Positions 48,901-59,265 of a stretch of DNA of 64,000 bases are shown here, piece after piece (position 1 is the stretch's first letter; each line of letters starts with the position of its first letter). The stretch spans positions 6,548,191 through 6,612,190 of the forward strand of contig JACAXG010000013.1 in NCBI GenBank assembly GCA_018881555.1, in the 5' to 3' direction. This DNA comes from Amblyornis subalaris. Lineage: Eukaryota > Chordata > Aves > Passeriformes > Ptilonorhynchidae. The position numbers and the translations under genes are program-made. Below the pieces are notes generated by a model that was given only the letters and a program-made list of their open reading frames with translations, searched no databases and was not told where the DNA came from.

Positions 48901-50400
48901 GCGCTGAGGGCAATGTGTTCGAGACAGTGAGGATCCTCTGATCCACTAACAATGATTGTTACAAGTGCAGCATTAGGAAGAGATACTTGATGGCTGAATG
49001 CTCAGAACAGAAATGGAGCATCCATCAGCACTTGAGTCAAATGAAAGTGTGAGGAAGAAATGAGAAGAAGAAATCAAGGCACAAGTAGTATTGTTCACTT
49101 TTGATTTTGAAGCCGTGTCACTTTTCAGAGAGCTCCCACCTGCTAATGAAGAACCCTCTCANGCCAAGATTCAGACTGGAAGGAAAAATTGAGTGCTTAA
49201 CTCTGATCAGCTTGTCAGGAGCAGACAATTGGTGTTACAAAAAAGTGATGGCAATTTTCNTTTTTTGTGCCTGGCTAATGCATACTGCCCAAGCACTTGT
49301 AGGGAGAGACAGTAAAGAGACCATCCATCAGCATCACTTAATTTGAACCAGTATTCATTTCATGGCTGTATTTAAACCACTTGGGACATGATACTAAAAC
49401 CACCTCTGCTGTAAAAGCAAGCACACTTGGGCTTGCCTATGGGATGGGAATACTGGTATGGGAGCCACTTAGGCCAAGCTCACACATGGGAATCTCAGCT
49501 GGGCCTGATTCAAACACTAAAGGCTGTCTGAGACATTTGCCAATACGAGAACCGAGAGTAATCAGAAATGTTGTGCTAGTCAATACATTAGAGTAAATTG
49601 TGAATGTCATGTGCTTGTAAAATGCTTTAAGCATGGGCCCTGAAGCTGTAAACAGTGTACTTAAATTTGAGGAAGATGGTGATGGAGATTTGTGTTCCAA
49701 ACCCAGGGAAATGCCACCAGCATTTGTTAAAATGATCTGTTCAGTGAATGATCTGACAGGAGTAGATGACTTTCTGTATGGGTTCTGCTATTCCCAAGAC
49801 AAGTGAAGCTCCTGGATCAGATTTGCTCTCAGTTAAGCAAGTGCAATGAAGGTAGTGACTCCCTTTGTTACCCAGGAGCCTCAGTGATGAGAGAAGCAGC
49901 TCCATTCCCTCCCCTTCACCAAAACACAGCCAGCCCCTCTGACCANGCACAGAAAGGCCCCAGTGTCATTGACTGCAAGTTACTGCTTTTCACTCGATTA
50001 AATGCCTGTTGTGCTGAACAGATGATGTGCATCAGCAATAAAGGGAACTCAGTGATCCGNGGTTGGAGTTCATGGAAATAGTTAATACCAAGATACTCTC
50101 AACAGTCTGATCACTGGCCTTTATTTGGTATATATCTGTCTCCTGGTTTCTTTTCTATGGTGCACAAGGTAAGTGTTTAAGTTGTGGTTTGTGTAATTTA
50201 CTCCAAATGCACGATATTTGATTTAATCAGAAAAAAATTACAAATTATGCCAAAACTAATCCACACCTGTCACCCAGATACTCAATTACTACATCACTAA
50301 TTCTGCCATTCTTGCTCTTGTGATAGGGCTGCCCTTATGCCTTTCATGAGCTCAGGCACTAAGAGATTTCACTGAGGTCTTCTACCTCTGTGTGAATCAG

Positions 50401-50574
50401 GGAGCACTCAACAATCCCGAGTACCTGCAGGAGCTGGTGAGGCTCTTCTCACAGAGCTCCTCTGATGAGCAGAGTGATGTAGACAGTCTGAACTGTGACC
50501 TGACAGACTCCTTTCAGAACTGGATGGCTATGGAAAGTGATGGTCCCTCTCCAAGAGAACTTTATAGCCTTAAG
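50401..50574 (+). CDS. Unidentified exon-like open segment on the plus strand
   Basis: A 174-base segment between acceptor cttctacctctgtgtgaatcag and a near-consensus donor (CTTAAG, gtgagt); phase 0 in and out, 58 codons. It encodes GALNNPEYLQELVRLFSQSS, then SDEQSDVDSLNCDL, DSFQNWMAMESDG and SPRELYSLK. The composition is acidic and Ser-rich as in real intracellular proteins, and the frame closes only 14 codons past the donor. No family is recognised and no partner exon is certain; the segment at 57911 on the same strand would join it in phase. A chance ORF remains possible. Confidence 0.38.
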
Positions 50575-51809
50575 GTGAGTTTCATCACAGCTGAATCATC
50601 GAGGACCTCATTGTAATTTGAATGTTAATCCTTTTGCCTAAGTGGGACATTAATAAATTGCTAAGGTTAGGGAACACTTCACAAGGAATCTTATGTACAA
50701 GTGTTAAAACAGGGGTTTTTGAAACTCAAAAAAAAAAGAAGGAGCTTTAGCAACACAAGTTCCTCTTGGACAAGAGGAAGCACGGTGAGTTGTTGGACTA
50801 AAGTGTTCTAGATATTGTATTTAAACAGCTCAATGTTAACTGATTATTTATGTTGTCACTGTAGCAGGGATGAAGAATAAAATTGGCAATTTTTTATGGC
50901 CACACTGGAAAGTGGTTTTTAAAATGTTTTAGTTTGAGAAAAGTTGTGTTCAGTATTATACCTTTAGGCTCTTTGCACTGAGTTACAAAAGAAACTACTT
51001 TCATACACGGTTGGACAGCAATGACCACATCTGCTCAAGTGTAGCCTCTTGCTAGTGCAGAAATGTGGGGAAAGATATTGCTGAAATTAAAATGCAAACC
51101 TAATTTTCTACCCGAAGGAAAATCTGGGAAAGTAGCTAATAGAAAATTTACTCTGAATTCATAGTGTGTTTTTTTGATAATGGAGATGCTAAAAGGTCTG
51201 TTGTAAGGACCAGTGATGATGGCAAGAGAGAAAGCAATGATCTTTACTGGTCGTTTGGAGAATGCAACACTTTTAGGAGAAATGCTAAATATGCATTTCA
51301 TCTTGAACAGCAACAATCTGAGTGGAATTTGCAGTACATCAAATGGGTCTTGTTTTAGTGCTCGTTAAAAAAAATAAAATTCCAACTCTAGCCTTTTCCC
51401 TTGTTAAAATACAATTTCTGGGCTAAACTGGTACTCAACCAAAGCAAATTGCATGAGAGGGCTGAAAGGAAGGTGGTGGAGTCTTAGGATAACTTCAAGG
51501 GCCTTCTTTACCACGTGAACTGCCTGTAAATTGCAGATTAACCAGGGATGGTATTGATGGAGGGTTGGAAAATAAAAATGCCAGAAAACAGTGTGTGAAA
51601 GGCTGCTGAAGTTAGGAATACTAAGTGTTCAGGGTTTACTTGGGGGAAGCCAGGTGTTTAGGAAAGACATCCCCATCTGTGGCTGGAATGGAAGCATTTT
51701 TATTGGCGCTAAGGTAGTATGCCAGCNGCTTGGAAACTGTAGATTAACAAAGGAAGATGTTAATACTGTATAATTCATTATTCTTGATCTTTAGGACTCT
51801 TGGAATTGG

Positions 51810-51815
51810 TTTATT
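51810..51815 (-). terminator. Candidate NPY6R polyadenylation signal
   Basis: AATAAA on the minus strand, about 180 bases beyond the NPY6R stop codon. Another AATAAA-type match (tttatt on the plus strand) occurs near 51,699. Which is used, or whether the 3' UTR is longer, cannot be told from sequence. Confidence 0.35.
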
Positions 51816-51992
51816 AGCATTAATACTATGATAAAGTACCTGTTAAGAGGATGCCTATGGAAGCATAATCCTGGTTTTGCTGAACTAAATGGCAAAGACT
51901 TTCTCTAAACTTNGTGGTGGCATGACCAACACCTGCAGAAAGAGGCCATCTACAACAAAACACAAAATTTTGGAAACTGCTGTTGGATTATT

Positions 51993-53117
51993 TTATATAT
52001 CCACATGGGGATTATTTAACTTCAGAGATCCCTTAGATGCATCTGTTTGCAGATTTGAAAGGGCAATATTTTCATATTCCTCTTGTGATGTTGAGCATCT
52101 GCAGTGGTGAACTAATACTATCAAATCCTTCTGAAAATTCCTGTTCAGAAACCCATAAAAGATGGGATTGATACACGTTGACATCATGGCCATGAGGTGG
52201 CAGATTGTAAATGCCAGGTTGTGATTACAGCTCATTAGTGCCTCGTAGTTCCAGTCAAAAACCAGATTGAATATATTGAGAGGCAACCAGCAAGCTGCAA
52301 AGGTCACAACAAGGGATACCAGCATCATATTAATCCTTTTGTTTTCACTCAGCCTGCTCTCATTCTCTCTCATCCTAGCTATTTTGCCACGTGTCCTTCG
52401 AAGACATACAAATATCTTGAGATAGCAGATAAAAATAAACCCCAGTGGGAAGCAGTACTGGAAAACCAGCAGGCTGGTGGTGAAAATCAGTCTCCCTGTA
52501 AGAGATGGCCATGCTTCGATGCAAGCAACCTTGTTCTTGTAGAAATCACTATGGAAAGACAAGTGTTTGAAGGGTTCATCTGTTATTTTGTGGAATACTA
52601 AAAAAGGAGTGGATATTATGAGGGAAAGGCCCCAGATGAAAAGAATTCCCCAATAAGCATGTGAAATATTAGGCTTCCAGCCACGAGGGTTCACAATTAG
52701 CTGATATCTCTCGATAGCAATGAGTACAAGTGAGAAAATGGAGACTGTGACAGATAAACTTTGTGTGAAAGAACCTATTTTACACATTGCTTCCCCAAAT
52801 ATCCAGTGGTCCATTAAGGTATATGCAACTGTGACAGGAATGCACATGATACAGATCAAGACATCTGATAAAGAGAGGTTGGCAATCAAAATGTTGGTAA
52901 CATTTTGAGCTTCTTTCCGTCTCTTTATTATGATAATTAAGCAAAGATTTCCAACAAGCCCCACCAGTGTAACCAACGTGTAAGCTGTAATAAGCAAGAA
53001 TTCTGCAAGGAAGGAAAGTTGGCATGTATCAAAGTTCAAAAACTGAGAAAAGCTAATGTTGGAGATGGTTTGGTTAGACAGGATCCCACTGGGATGCTGA
53101 ATGGCTTTATCCATCAT
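51993..53117 (-). CDS. NPY6R: Neuropeptide Y receptor Y6, intact
   Basis: A single-exon class A GPCR of 374 residues; the ligands of this family are NPY, PYY and pancreatic polypeptide, with Gi coupling at the plasma membrane. Visible features are N-glycosylation sites at N15 (NQT) and N20 (NIS), TM1 with VGNL (about 35-64), TM2 with NLSLSDVL, the DHWIFGEAMCK extracellular loop with the TM3 Cys, ERYQLIVNPRGWKP at the end of TM3, CWLPLNIFN in TM6, CHLMAMMSTCINPIFYGFLN in TM7, and a tail with HHCRC (likely palmitoylation) and YENIA. It resembles mouse Y6 more than Y1 (NILIANLSLSD, IERYQLIVNPRGWKP, KGSLKL). The start 53117 has a second ATG at 53114 with better context (A at -3, G at +4), which may be the real start. 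No frame breaks and no N bases; the human copy is a pseudogene. Confidence 0.95.
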   Translation of the reverse strand: MMDKAIQHPSGILSNQTISNISFSQFLNFDTCQLSFLAEFLLITAYTLVTLVGLVGNLCLIIIIKRRKEAQNVTNILIANLSLSDVLICIMCIPVTVAYTLMDHWIFGEAMCKIGSFTQSLSVTVSIFSLVLIAIERYQLIVNPRGWKPNISHAYWGILFIWGLSLIISTPFLVFHKITDEPFKHLSFHSDFYKNKVACIEAWPSLTGRLIFTTSLLVFQYCFPLGFIFICYLKIFVCLRRTRGKIARMRENESRLSENKRINMMLVSLVVTFAACWLPLNIFNLVFDWNYEALMSCNHNLAFTICHLMAMMSTCINPIFYGFLNRNFQKDLIVLVHHCRCSTSQEEYENIALSNLQTDASKGSLKLNNPHVDI

Positions 53118-53132
53118 GAAGCATCTTCTGAC
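53118..53132 (-). other. NPY6R: Candidate 5' UTR start of the NPY6R coding exon (splice acceptor)
   Basis: Reading the minus strand, aaggttttgtccatag precedes 53132, a reasonable acceptor 15 bases before the first ATG. NPY receptor genes commonly have a 5' untranslated exon upstream, so the coding exon probably begins here. The alternative acceptor five bases later (gtcag) is also possible. Confidence 0.4.
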
Positions 53133-56100
53133 CTATGGACAAAACCTTGTATTATTTAGAATATACTTTGCGTGGAGGTTTTCAAAGCAGTGAGTACTAT
53201 GGGTCTATCATTTTAGTTGGTGTCCTTAAAGTTTTGAGCAGATCTAATATGATTAATCACTGTACTGGAAAAGCTAATGGTTATTAGTGGGCTTATGTAT
53301 CTCTGTGGATGGAGGTCGATGTCACCTTTCTGAGGTTCTGCACTGACAGTGCTACAGATCCATAACTGTGATGTACAAGAAAGAGCAGTGATAGCAGCTC
53401 TGACTAAACTTGCACAGACATTTTCATACAAATCCCGTTTTACCAATTGTGGATAAAGTTTACTTTTCAGAATAAAATATTTTAAGATCCTTCTCTGCTG
53501 AAGATTTAGCAAGGTTTAATGGATTCCAGTGAGGATAATATGTTGCTTTTGTATTATCAGGGAAGAAGAATTGGGTCCTGCCATCACTTTGCTAGCTTAG
53601 ACATCACACTTATATTTTCCTTAGAACTACAAAGCAATGTGAGCTAATACAGTAAATCCTCCTGAATTAATCAAAATTATGTGTGCTTGAGCTCAAGCGG
53701 TATTCAATCTCTGTGAACAGTATCTTAAAGGGAGTTTCCTTTTCTGCTGATGCTCTAACTTAAACAGGTGTCAATCAAAAAATCTGATATTAGCACTGTT
53801 CTGTGGTTATAAAACTAATATTAATGGGAGGAATTAGCTTCAGTGGAATATCTTGATGGGTTTGAATTTATCACTGAGTGAAAAAGTTAATCTTAAATCA
53901 AAGGTTCACCAGCTTTCTGGCCAGAAAAAGGTTGTTTCCAACCCAGGAAAGTAAAAGTGAAGTATGAAAAGAGTTACTTTTAAAATTTAAAAATGGGTAA
54001 TAGATATATGCTCTACACATATATCTTTCAAAACTCAACTTTAGCTCACCTTAATTCCTTTGTGAAGTTACTGGAAAACTAGCTGGAAGGAGATCATTCT
54101 TCACCCCTAGTAATAGCATTGAGAGCCTGTGGAGAAAGGAGAATGAAGAAACAGTGGGANGTTAAAGAGGATACACAAAAAGAAGAAGGGATAGGTGGAT
54201 GTTTTATTATTACTAGAAGTAATCTGCTTATGTGTAGAAGATTTGGCAACCTTTTCATAGAAATGATTGCCATTATTTAATCACTAAGGATTAAAAAATG
54301 TTTGGTTGCTTGTACAAAATTAAACACCAAATCCAGGGTTAAACTGGAATTATGATTCTGTAGCCGTTTTCCCACAGACACTCAAAGAATATTTCAGCCA
54401 GAGTTATATCCTAGACTGCTTTATCCTGATACTTCTGTTTGACATAAATTTGGATGCTTCAAATTAAGATTCTGAAAAACTCCGAAAGACAATACCATGC
54501 TCACCCTTGGAGCATCTATTACCACTCTCATTCTGATTGAAATATCCTTTTCAATCAGCATGCTCACGTCGGAGTGGGAAGTGGCTGTAGATTTATGTGA
54601 CTCTATGTGGCCCTGATGTCCCAAAAATGACTTAATTTGTGCTCAGGGCTAACCTTAAGCCCTGTAGTGTCCCTAAATAATGCACATGGCTTGGTTACAG
54701 CCATATTGTGGGAATGGTGCGGAAACCTCTAAAATCCTGCTGCAAAACCCATTGAAATCTGCTGCCTCAGAGAGATTTGGCAGTCCCATGCAGGTGTCCC
54801 TACTCCAGTAGGGCAGGACCAAGAGCTGGGTTCCTCACTGGGTGCCCACCAGCCTCCAAAACCTCTTCTCCTATTGAGTCCAGGAGAAAGGGCAGGGATT
54901 GTAAATGCAGCACAGTCACACCCTGCAGAACCCAACGAATTGGTTGGGCCACAGCCCCTTCAGGCCACCTGTTTCCTGGAATGTGCTGTAAACCACTTTT
55001 CCCTGGAGCAGCACCAACTGCCTGGCTGGATTTGTCACACTGAAGGATGCATGTGCCGCAAGGACAAGAGGCAGTAAAAGGTAAATTTACCACCAACAGT
55101 GGCAATTGTTGCCCCGATGAGCTTTACTGCCACTTCAGTAGCTTGAGGATCTAAAGTCTGACTGCTCTGCCCCAAGGGTGATTTTTCTCTTTGCAGTCCT
55201 GTGGTGTTCACCTGGCTGGCACAGATCTGATACCTTCAACGACAAACTCTGCTCTTCCCTGCTTTTTATGTGAGCAGGAGAAGCTGTGGGGACTCAAAAG
55301 GCCATGAGGCTGAGCCAAGTTTGTAATATTTTATGCACTATTTGCTAAGCTTGCTTATTTATCCATGGTTGCACAACACAGTTTGATAGCAAGGTCTGAA
55401 TGTCCTCTCCCAAGGATTCAGGGTGGGTGGAAGCACTTCTTTGGCATTTTCTGTTTGGGAAAAGTCCCTGTACTGACCTAATCAGCTCACTCGCTACATC
55501 AGCTTAAGGCACACTCTCCATCTGCACTGTCCTTTTCTCAGGAAAACGTGTAATTTCTTTTCATTGTTTGGTTTGTGCTGGGAGTTAAAAAGTGCAGGCT
55601 TTAGTACATGCCATTCTGCAAGGCAATTTAAACATTTCCTTAGCAGTAAAACAATTGCACCTGTCTTGGTAAACANCTGGAGTATTGACAGCATTAAAAA
55701 AAAAGTTACTCTAGTATTTACTGCAGCATGTTGAACTATATTTTAATACAGACTGGCATTGTTTAAACTAATAAATAAATGTTATTGGAATCAGCATCCT
55801 TGAACAGCAACTACAGCTGATATCAGAATTGAAGTGTTTAATAAAAAGAATGAATTANTTCAACCCTTAATCTATGCATTTTAAAAAGGATTCTCTACCA
55901 TAGTAAGAGTTTAACACTATAAGTTATTATAAACCCCTTAGCCTAGTTGTTTCATTCCTCTAGCTGCAGAAACATTACNGAAACATTCATAAGCAAAAGA
56001 AAGGTCTAAAATAAAATGAGTTTTAGAAAGGCTTTCTTTCCTAAGTATTTTCTTATCTATGCTGAAGATGAATAGTCCCATCCTTTCAAGGTGACCAGTA

Positions 56101-56269
56101 AATATTCNAATTACAAACACTGTTTATTAAGTTCCAAAGTATTCCACAGATAACATGTGGAGGAAAATTTACATTCAATATTAAATACAGGATGTAGAGA
56201 ATAAAATAAANCTTTAAAAGATATTTCAGTAACTTTTGCCACAGTTTTATGGATTTTCTGACTTCTTAC

Positions 56270-56429
56270 CTGATGAAAAATTCAAGTCATATCCACACTG
56301 CCTTTAACAATTTTCCTTTTCTCTTTTTGTGTTTACAGAGCCAGGAAACACATCTTCTTTCTGTATAAAAGAATCCAGAGCAAAGCCATGTCTCCTAAAG
56401 CGGTACTTAAACTCTCCTTTCTTCTCTGT
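56270..56429 (-). other. Exon-like segment upstream of NPY6R
   Basis: Minus-strand acceptor gtggtttgtttcag and donor CAG followed by gtaaga bound 160 bases. It may be a 5' untranslated exon of NPY6R, 3.1 kb upstream of the coding exon. In one frame it is open for 41 codons (TEKKGEFKYRFRRHGFALDS at the start, ending in TAA), so it could instead be a terminal coding exon of an unknown minus-strand gene. I do not recognise the peptide, and 41 open codons can arise by chance. Confidence 0.3.
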
Positions 56430-57910
56430 CTGAAACAAACCACAGATCCACAATTTCCAAGAGTACTGAATCTGCCAGGCTGCAGGAAGGCTGCTGAGGA
56501 ATAAAACAAGCTCTGGAATCCAAGAAGAGGCGAACAGCAGTGAGCAGGGAGGAGGAAGGACCAGTAGTCATGGGGATGGATTTTCCTCCACTGTGCTGCT
56601 TCCCTCCACCCTGTCAAACACCTTATCATGCAATTTCATTTTCAATTATTTAATCTGTTCCGTAGTTCAAATGTTTTCCCTCTGCTGGATTTCATACATA
56701 AACATCTGCAGATGGCATATTGCTTTCTTAACTGATATGGCAACACAATGAGCTGCTTGGAAAGAGCATGCACATCCTATTAAGTGTAGCATTTGCTTTA
56801 TTGCAATTAAGATAATCAGATTTTCATTATAAATTGATATTTTAGCTTATACTCTACGGATATAAAAATATTCCTGAAAAGCAATGCATGGCACATTGCA
56901 CTAGCACATAGTGAAAAGGGGCTTTATTACTGTTTTTTCAGTAAAAGTCAAAACATTTTATAGTCACTTGTTTTTAAAAATAAGGATTCATCTAATTCAC
57001 TAAATATTTAGAATGGACACACATGGAATGGGAAAGGAACTGCTTTTGTTAGGACCTGCAATCTGGTAGGTTTCTGTATGAACTCTTGAATTTGTACCTG
57101 GGTCCACTTTCAGTATCTCAATCTGGTTTTGTTTGTTTTTTTTTTTTTGAGAGAATCGTTTTTGAAAAGCAGTAGGATTTTTGGGATGAGCAATACTGAT
57201 GCTGTACTGAGAGTGCAGTTTAGAACTAATTACCTAAAAATATTGTTGGTTGTCATGCTACAGTATTTGCAGAAAGTAGATGTAGAGTGGAGGGAGCCTC
57301 TGTGATCAGCCNGATGAACCTCTTGCTTCTCACACATTTGTGTCTATTCATCATGTGTTTGTCCAGACTGGTTTTTAACNATCTGTGGTAATCCTAGCAA
57401 GGATTTACTAATTTACCATTAGGAAGACTGCCTTAACACCTCCCCCTAAAACTTCCTTCTCTTTAGTTTAACCCATTGCTTTTTATTCTAGGTGTGGTCT
57501 AGGAATTCTGAAATTTTAACCAAAAAATGCAACAATCAAGCAATGTGAATATATTTTTCTAAAGCATTTCTAGAACTTGCCGGTTTTGATTAAGTCAAAA
57601 GTAATATAAAAACAAAGCTTTCCCAAAGTACTTTAGAAATTCTGCTTCTGGTTGTACTGTAACCCCAGGAAGTTAATCAGGACCTGAACATGCAATGGGA
57701 TAGATAGCATCAGAACAAGTCATAAAAATGCATTATCTCTTTATGAAGGGAATAAGTCAACAACATTAAAAGATGTTCTGATTCTATTCATAAATTTCAA
57801 AGGTCATGTCGCTTATTTACATACACCTCTGTTTCTAATATAACTCTTTATAAAATCCTTCATTTGTGGAGAAACTGGAGTGTTTAANGTGTGATCTGTT
57901 GGTTTTACAG

Positions 57911-58034
57911 TCGTATCAACCTGCTGCCTTACATGGATTTAATTGTGTTGTAACCTGTGGTGAATTAGATCACATCCATCATCAGAGGCTTGTGGGCGTA
58001 GCTGCTCTTGGTGTGTTNGATTCTGATGTCAAAG
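57911..58034 (+). CDS. Second unidentified exon-like open segment on the plus strand
   Basis: A 124-base segment between acceptor ctgttggttttacag and donor gtatgt (phase 0 in, 1 out). In that frame it reads SYQPAALHGFNCVVTCGELD, then HIHHQRLVGVAALGV and DSDVK. It shares phase 0 with the exon-like segment ending at 50574, so the two could be consecutive exons of one plus-strand gene whose intron would contain NPY6R on the opposite strand. The peptide is not recognised. The length is short enough for chance. Confidence 0.27.
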
Positions 58035-58585
58035 GTATGTATGCTAAGTGGGACCCATGGCTGCNTAGGAGGGATCACAGTATATTGTTTTCAGCCAAAT
58101 GCTGGAGTGTCTGTTTGCAAAAAAGGTTAATGGATAGCAGAATTGTATTTACTTTTTATCAATGATCTTGTTGTGTCTAAATTGTTCAGTATTAAGTGAT
58201 GGGTGAAGTGTCATAATAGGCATTTTTTTAAACTTTAAGTTTGTAATAACTTGTGTGGCATTGGCAACAACTTGTTGTTGAAAAATTTCCTAAAANATAA
58301 GTCCTTTGAGTTCCCCTTTTGCTTTGGCATTTACATGATTCCTTGGCCAGCAGGAACTTTTGCTGATGGTTGACCACTCTAAACTTCTGCTTTTGTGTAG
58401 TTGTTTCTCCCATGTAACTGTGCAGCAGTCCTTGTTCCTGCCTGTTGCAGCCCCCTTCTTCAGAAAGCAAGATTTAGTAGGGATGTACATGTACATGATT
58501 TCTCAGCTTCCCAGGTGAAGGAATTCTTTAATAGGGGATCGGCCTAGAGCTGGTTCAGAGACCTGCGACACCTGTGAAGGGTCAN

Positions 58586-59265
58586 GGAATCACAGAATGG
58601 TTTGGGTTGGAAGGGACCTTGAAGATCATCCAGTTNTGACCCCCTTGCCATGGGAAGGGACACCTTCCANNAGACCAGATTGCTCCAAGCTCCATCCAGC
58701 CTGGCCTTAGACACTTCCAGGGATGGGGCAGCCACAGCTTCTCCGGGCAATTTGCTCCAAAGACTCATCACCCTCGCAGTCAAGAATTTCTTCATAATAT
58801 CCCACCTAACCCTGGCCTCTGGCAGTGGGAAGCCATTCCCCCTTGTCCTGTCACTCCAGGCCCTTGTCCAAAGTCCTTCTCCAGCTTTCTTGGAGCCCCT
58901 TTAGGCACTGGAAGGGCTCTAAGGTCTCCCTGGAGCCTTCTCTTCTCCAGGTGAACACCCCCAGCTCCCTCAGTCTGTCTCTATAACAGAACTGCTCCAG
59001 CCCTCNGAGCATCTTCTTGGCCTCCTCTGGACTCACTCCAAGAGGTCCACATCCTTCTTACATGGGAGCTCCAGAGCTGGCTGCAGCACTGCAGGTGGGG
59101 TCTCAAAAGAGCAGAGTAGAGGGAGGGTCACCTCCATCATCCTGCTGATCACGCTGCTCGTGATGCAGCCCAGGCCAAAGTTGGACTTCTGGGCTGCAAA
59201 CTCACGTTGCTGGCTCATGTTGAGCTTCTTGTCAACCAACATCCACAAGTTTCTCTCCTGGATTA
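58586..59265 (-). mobile_element. CR1 LINE, 5'-truncated
   Basis: About 680 bases of a CR1 retrotransposon with sense on the minus strand. The 3' end near 58586 shows the complement of the family's typical tail (tcacagaatggtttgggttg, then aagggacc). The 5' part retains a decayed ORF2 C-terminus at 59248-59033 (KLNMSQQ, then AAQKS and LGCI). Length, truncation and decay are usual for CR1 in birds. Confidence 0.93.

Larger units (their letters stand above)
32181..50400. other. Intergenic region between MYOT and NPY6R
   Basis: About 18 kb without a recognisable gene. It holds a CR1 fragment (44.0 kb), the TGAAA microsatellite (47.2 kb), the 3'-UTR-like block (48.1 kb) and a short GC-rich patch near 35.75-35.82 kb. 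The larger ORFs (about 160-207 codons at 32.6-33.2, 37.5-38.0 and 40.7-41.2 kb) look random in composition. Confidence 0.5.
53133..58585. other. Upstream flank of NPY6R
   Basis: AT-rich DNA containing the exon-like segments at 56270 (minus) and 57911 (plus) and a slightly GC-richer patch at 54.7-55.1 kb. Nothing else is recognised. Confidence 0.5.

Noticed and set aside
59033..59248. 71-codon minus-strand ORF as a host gene
   Set aside because: It is the decayed ORF2 C-terminus of the CR1 LINE.
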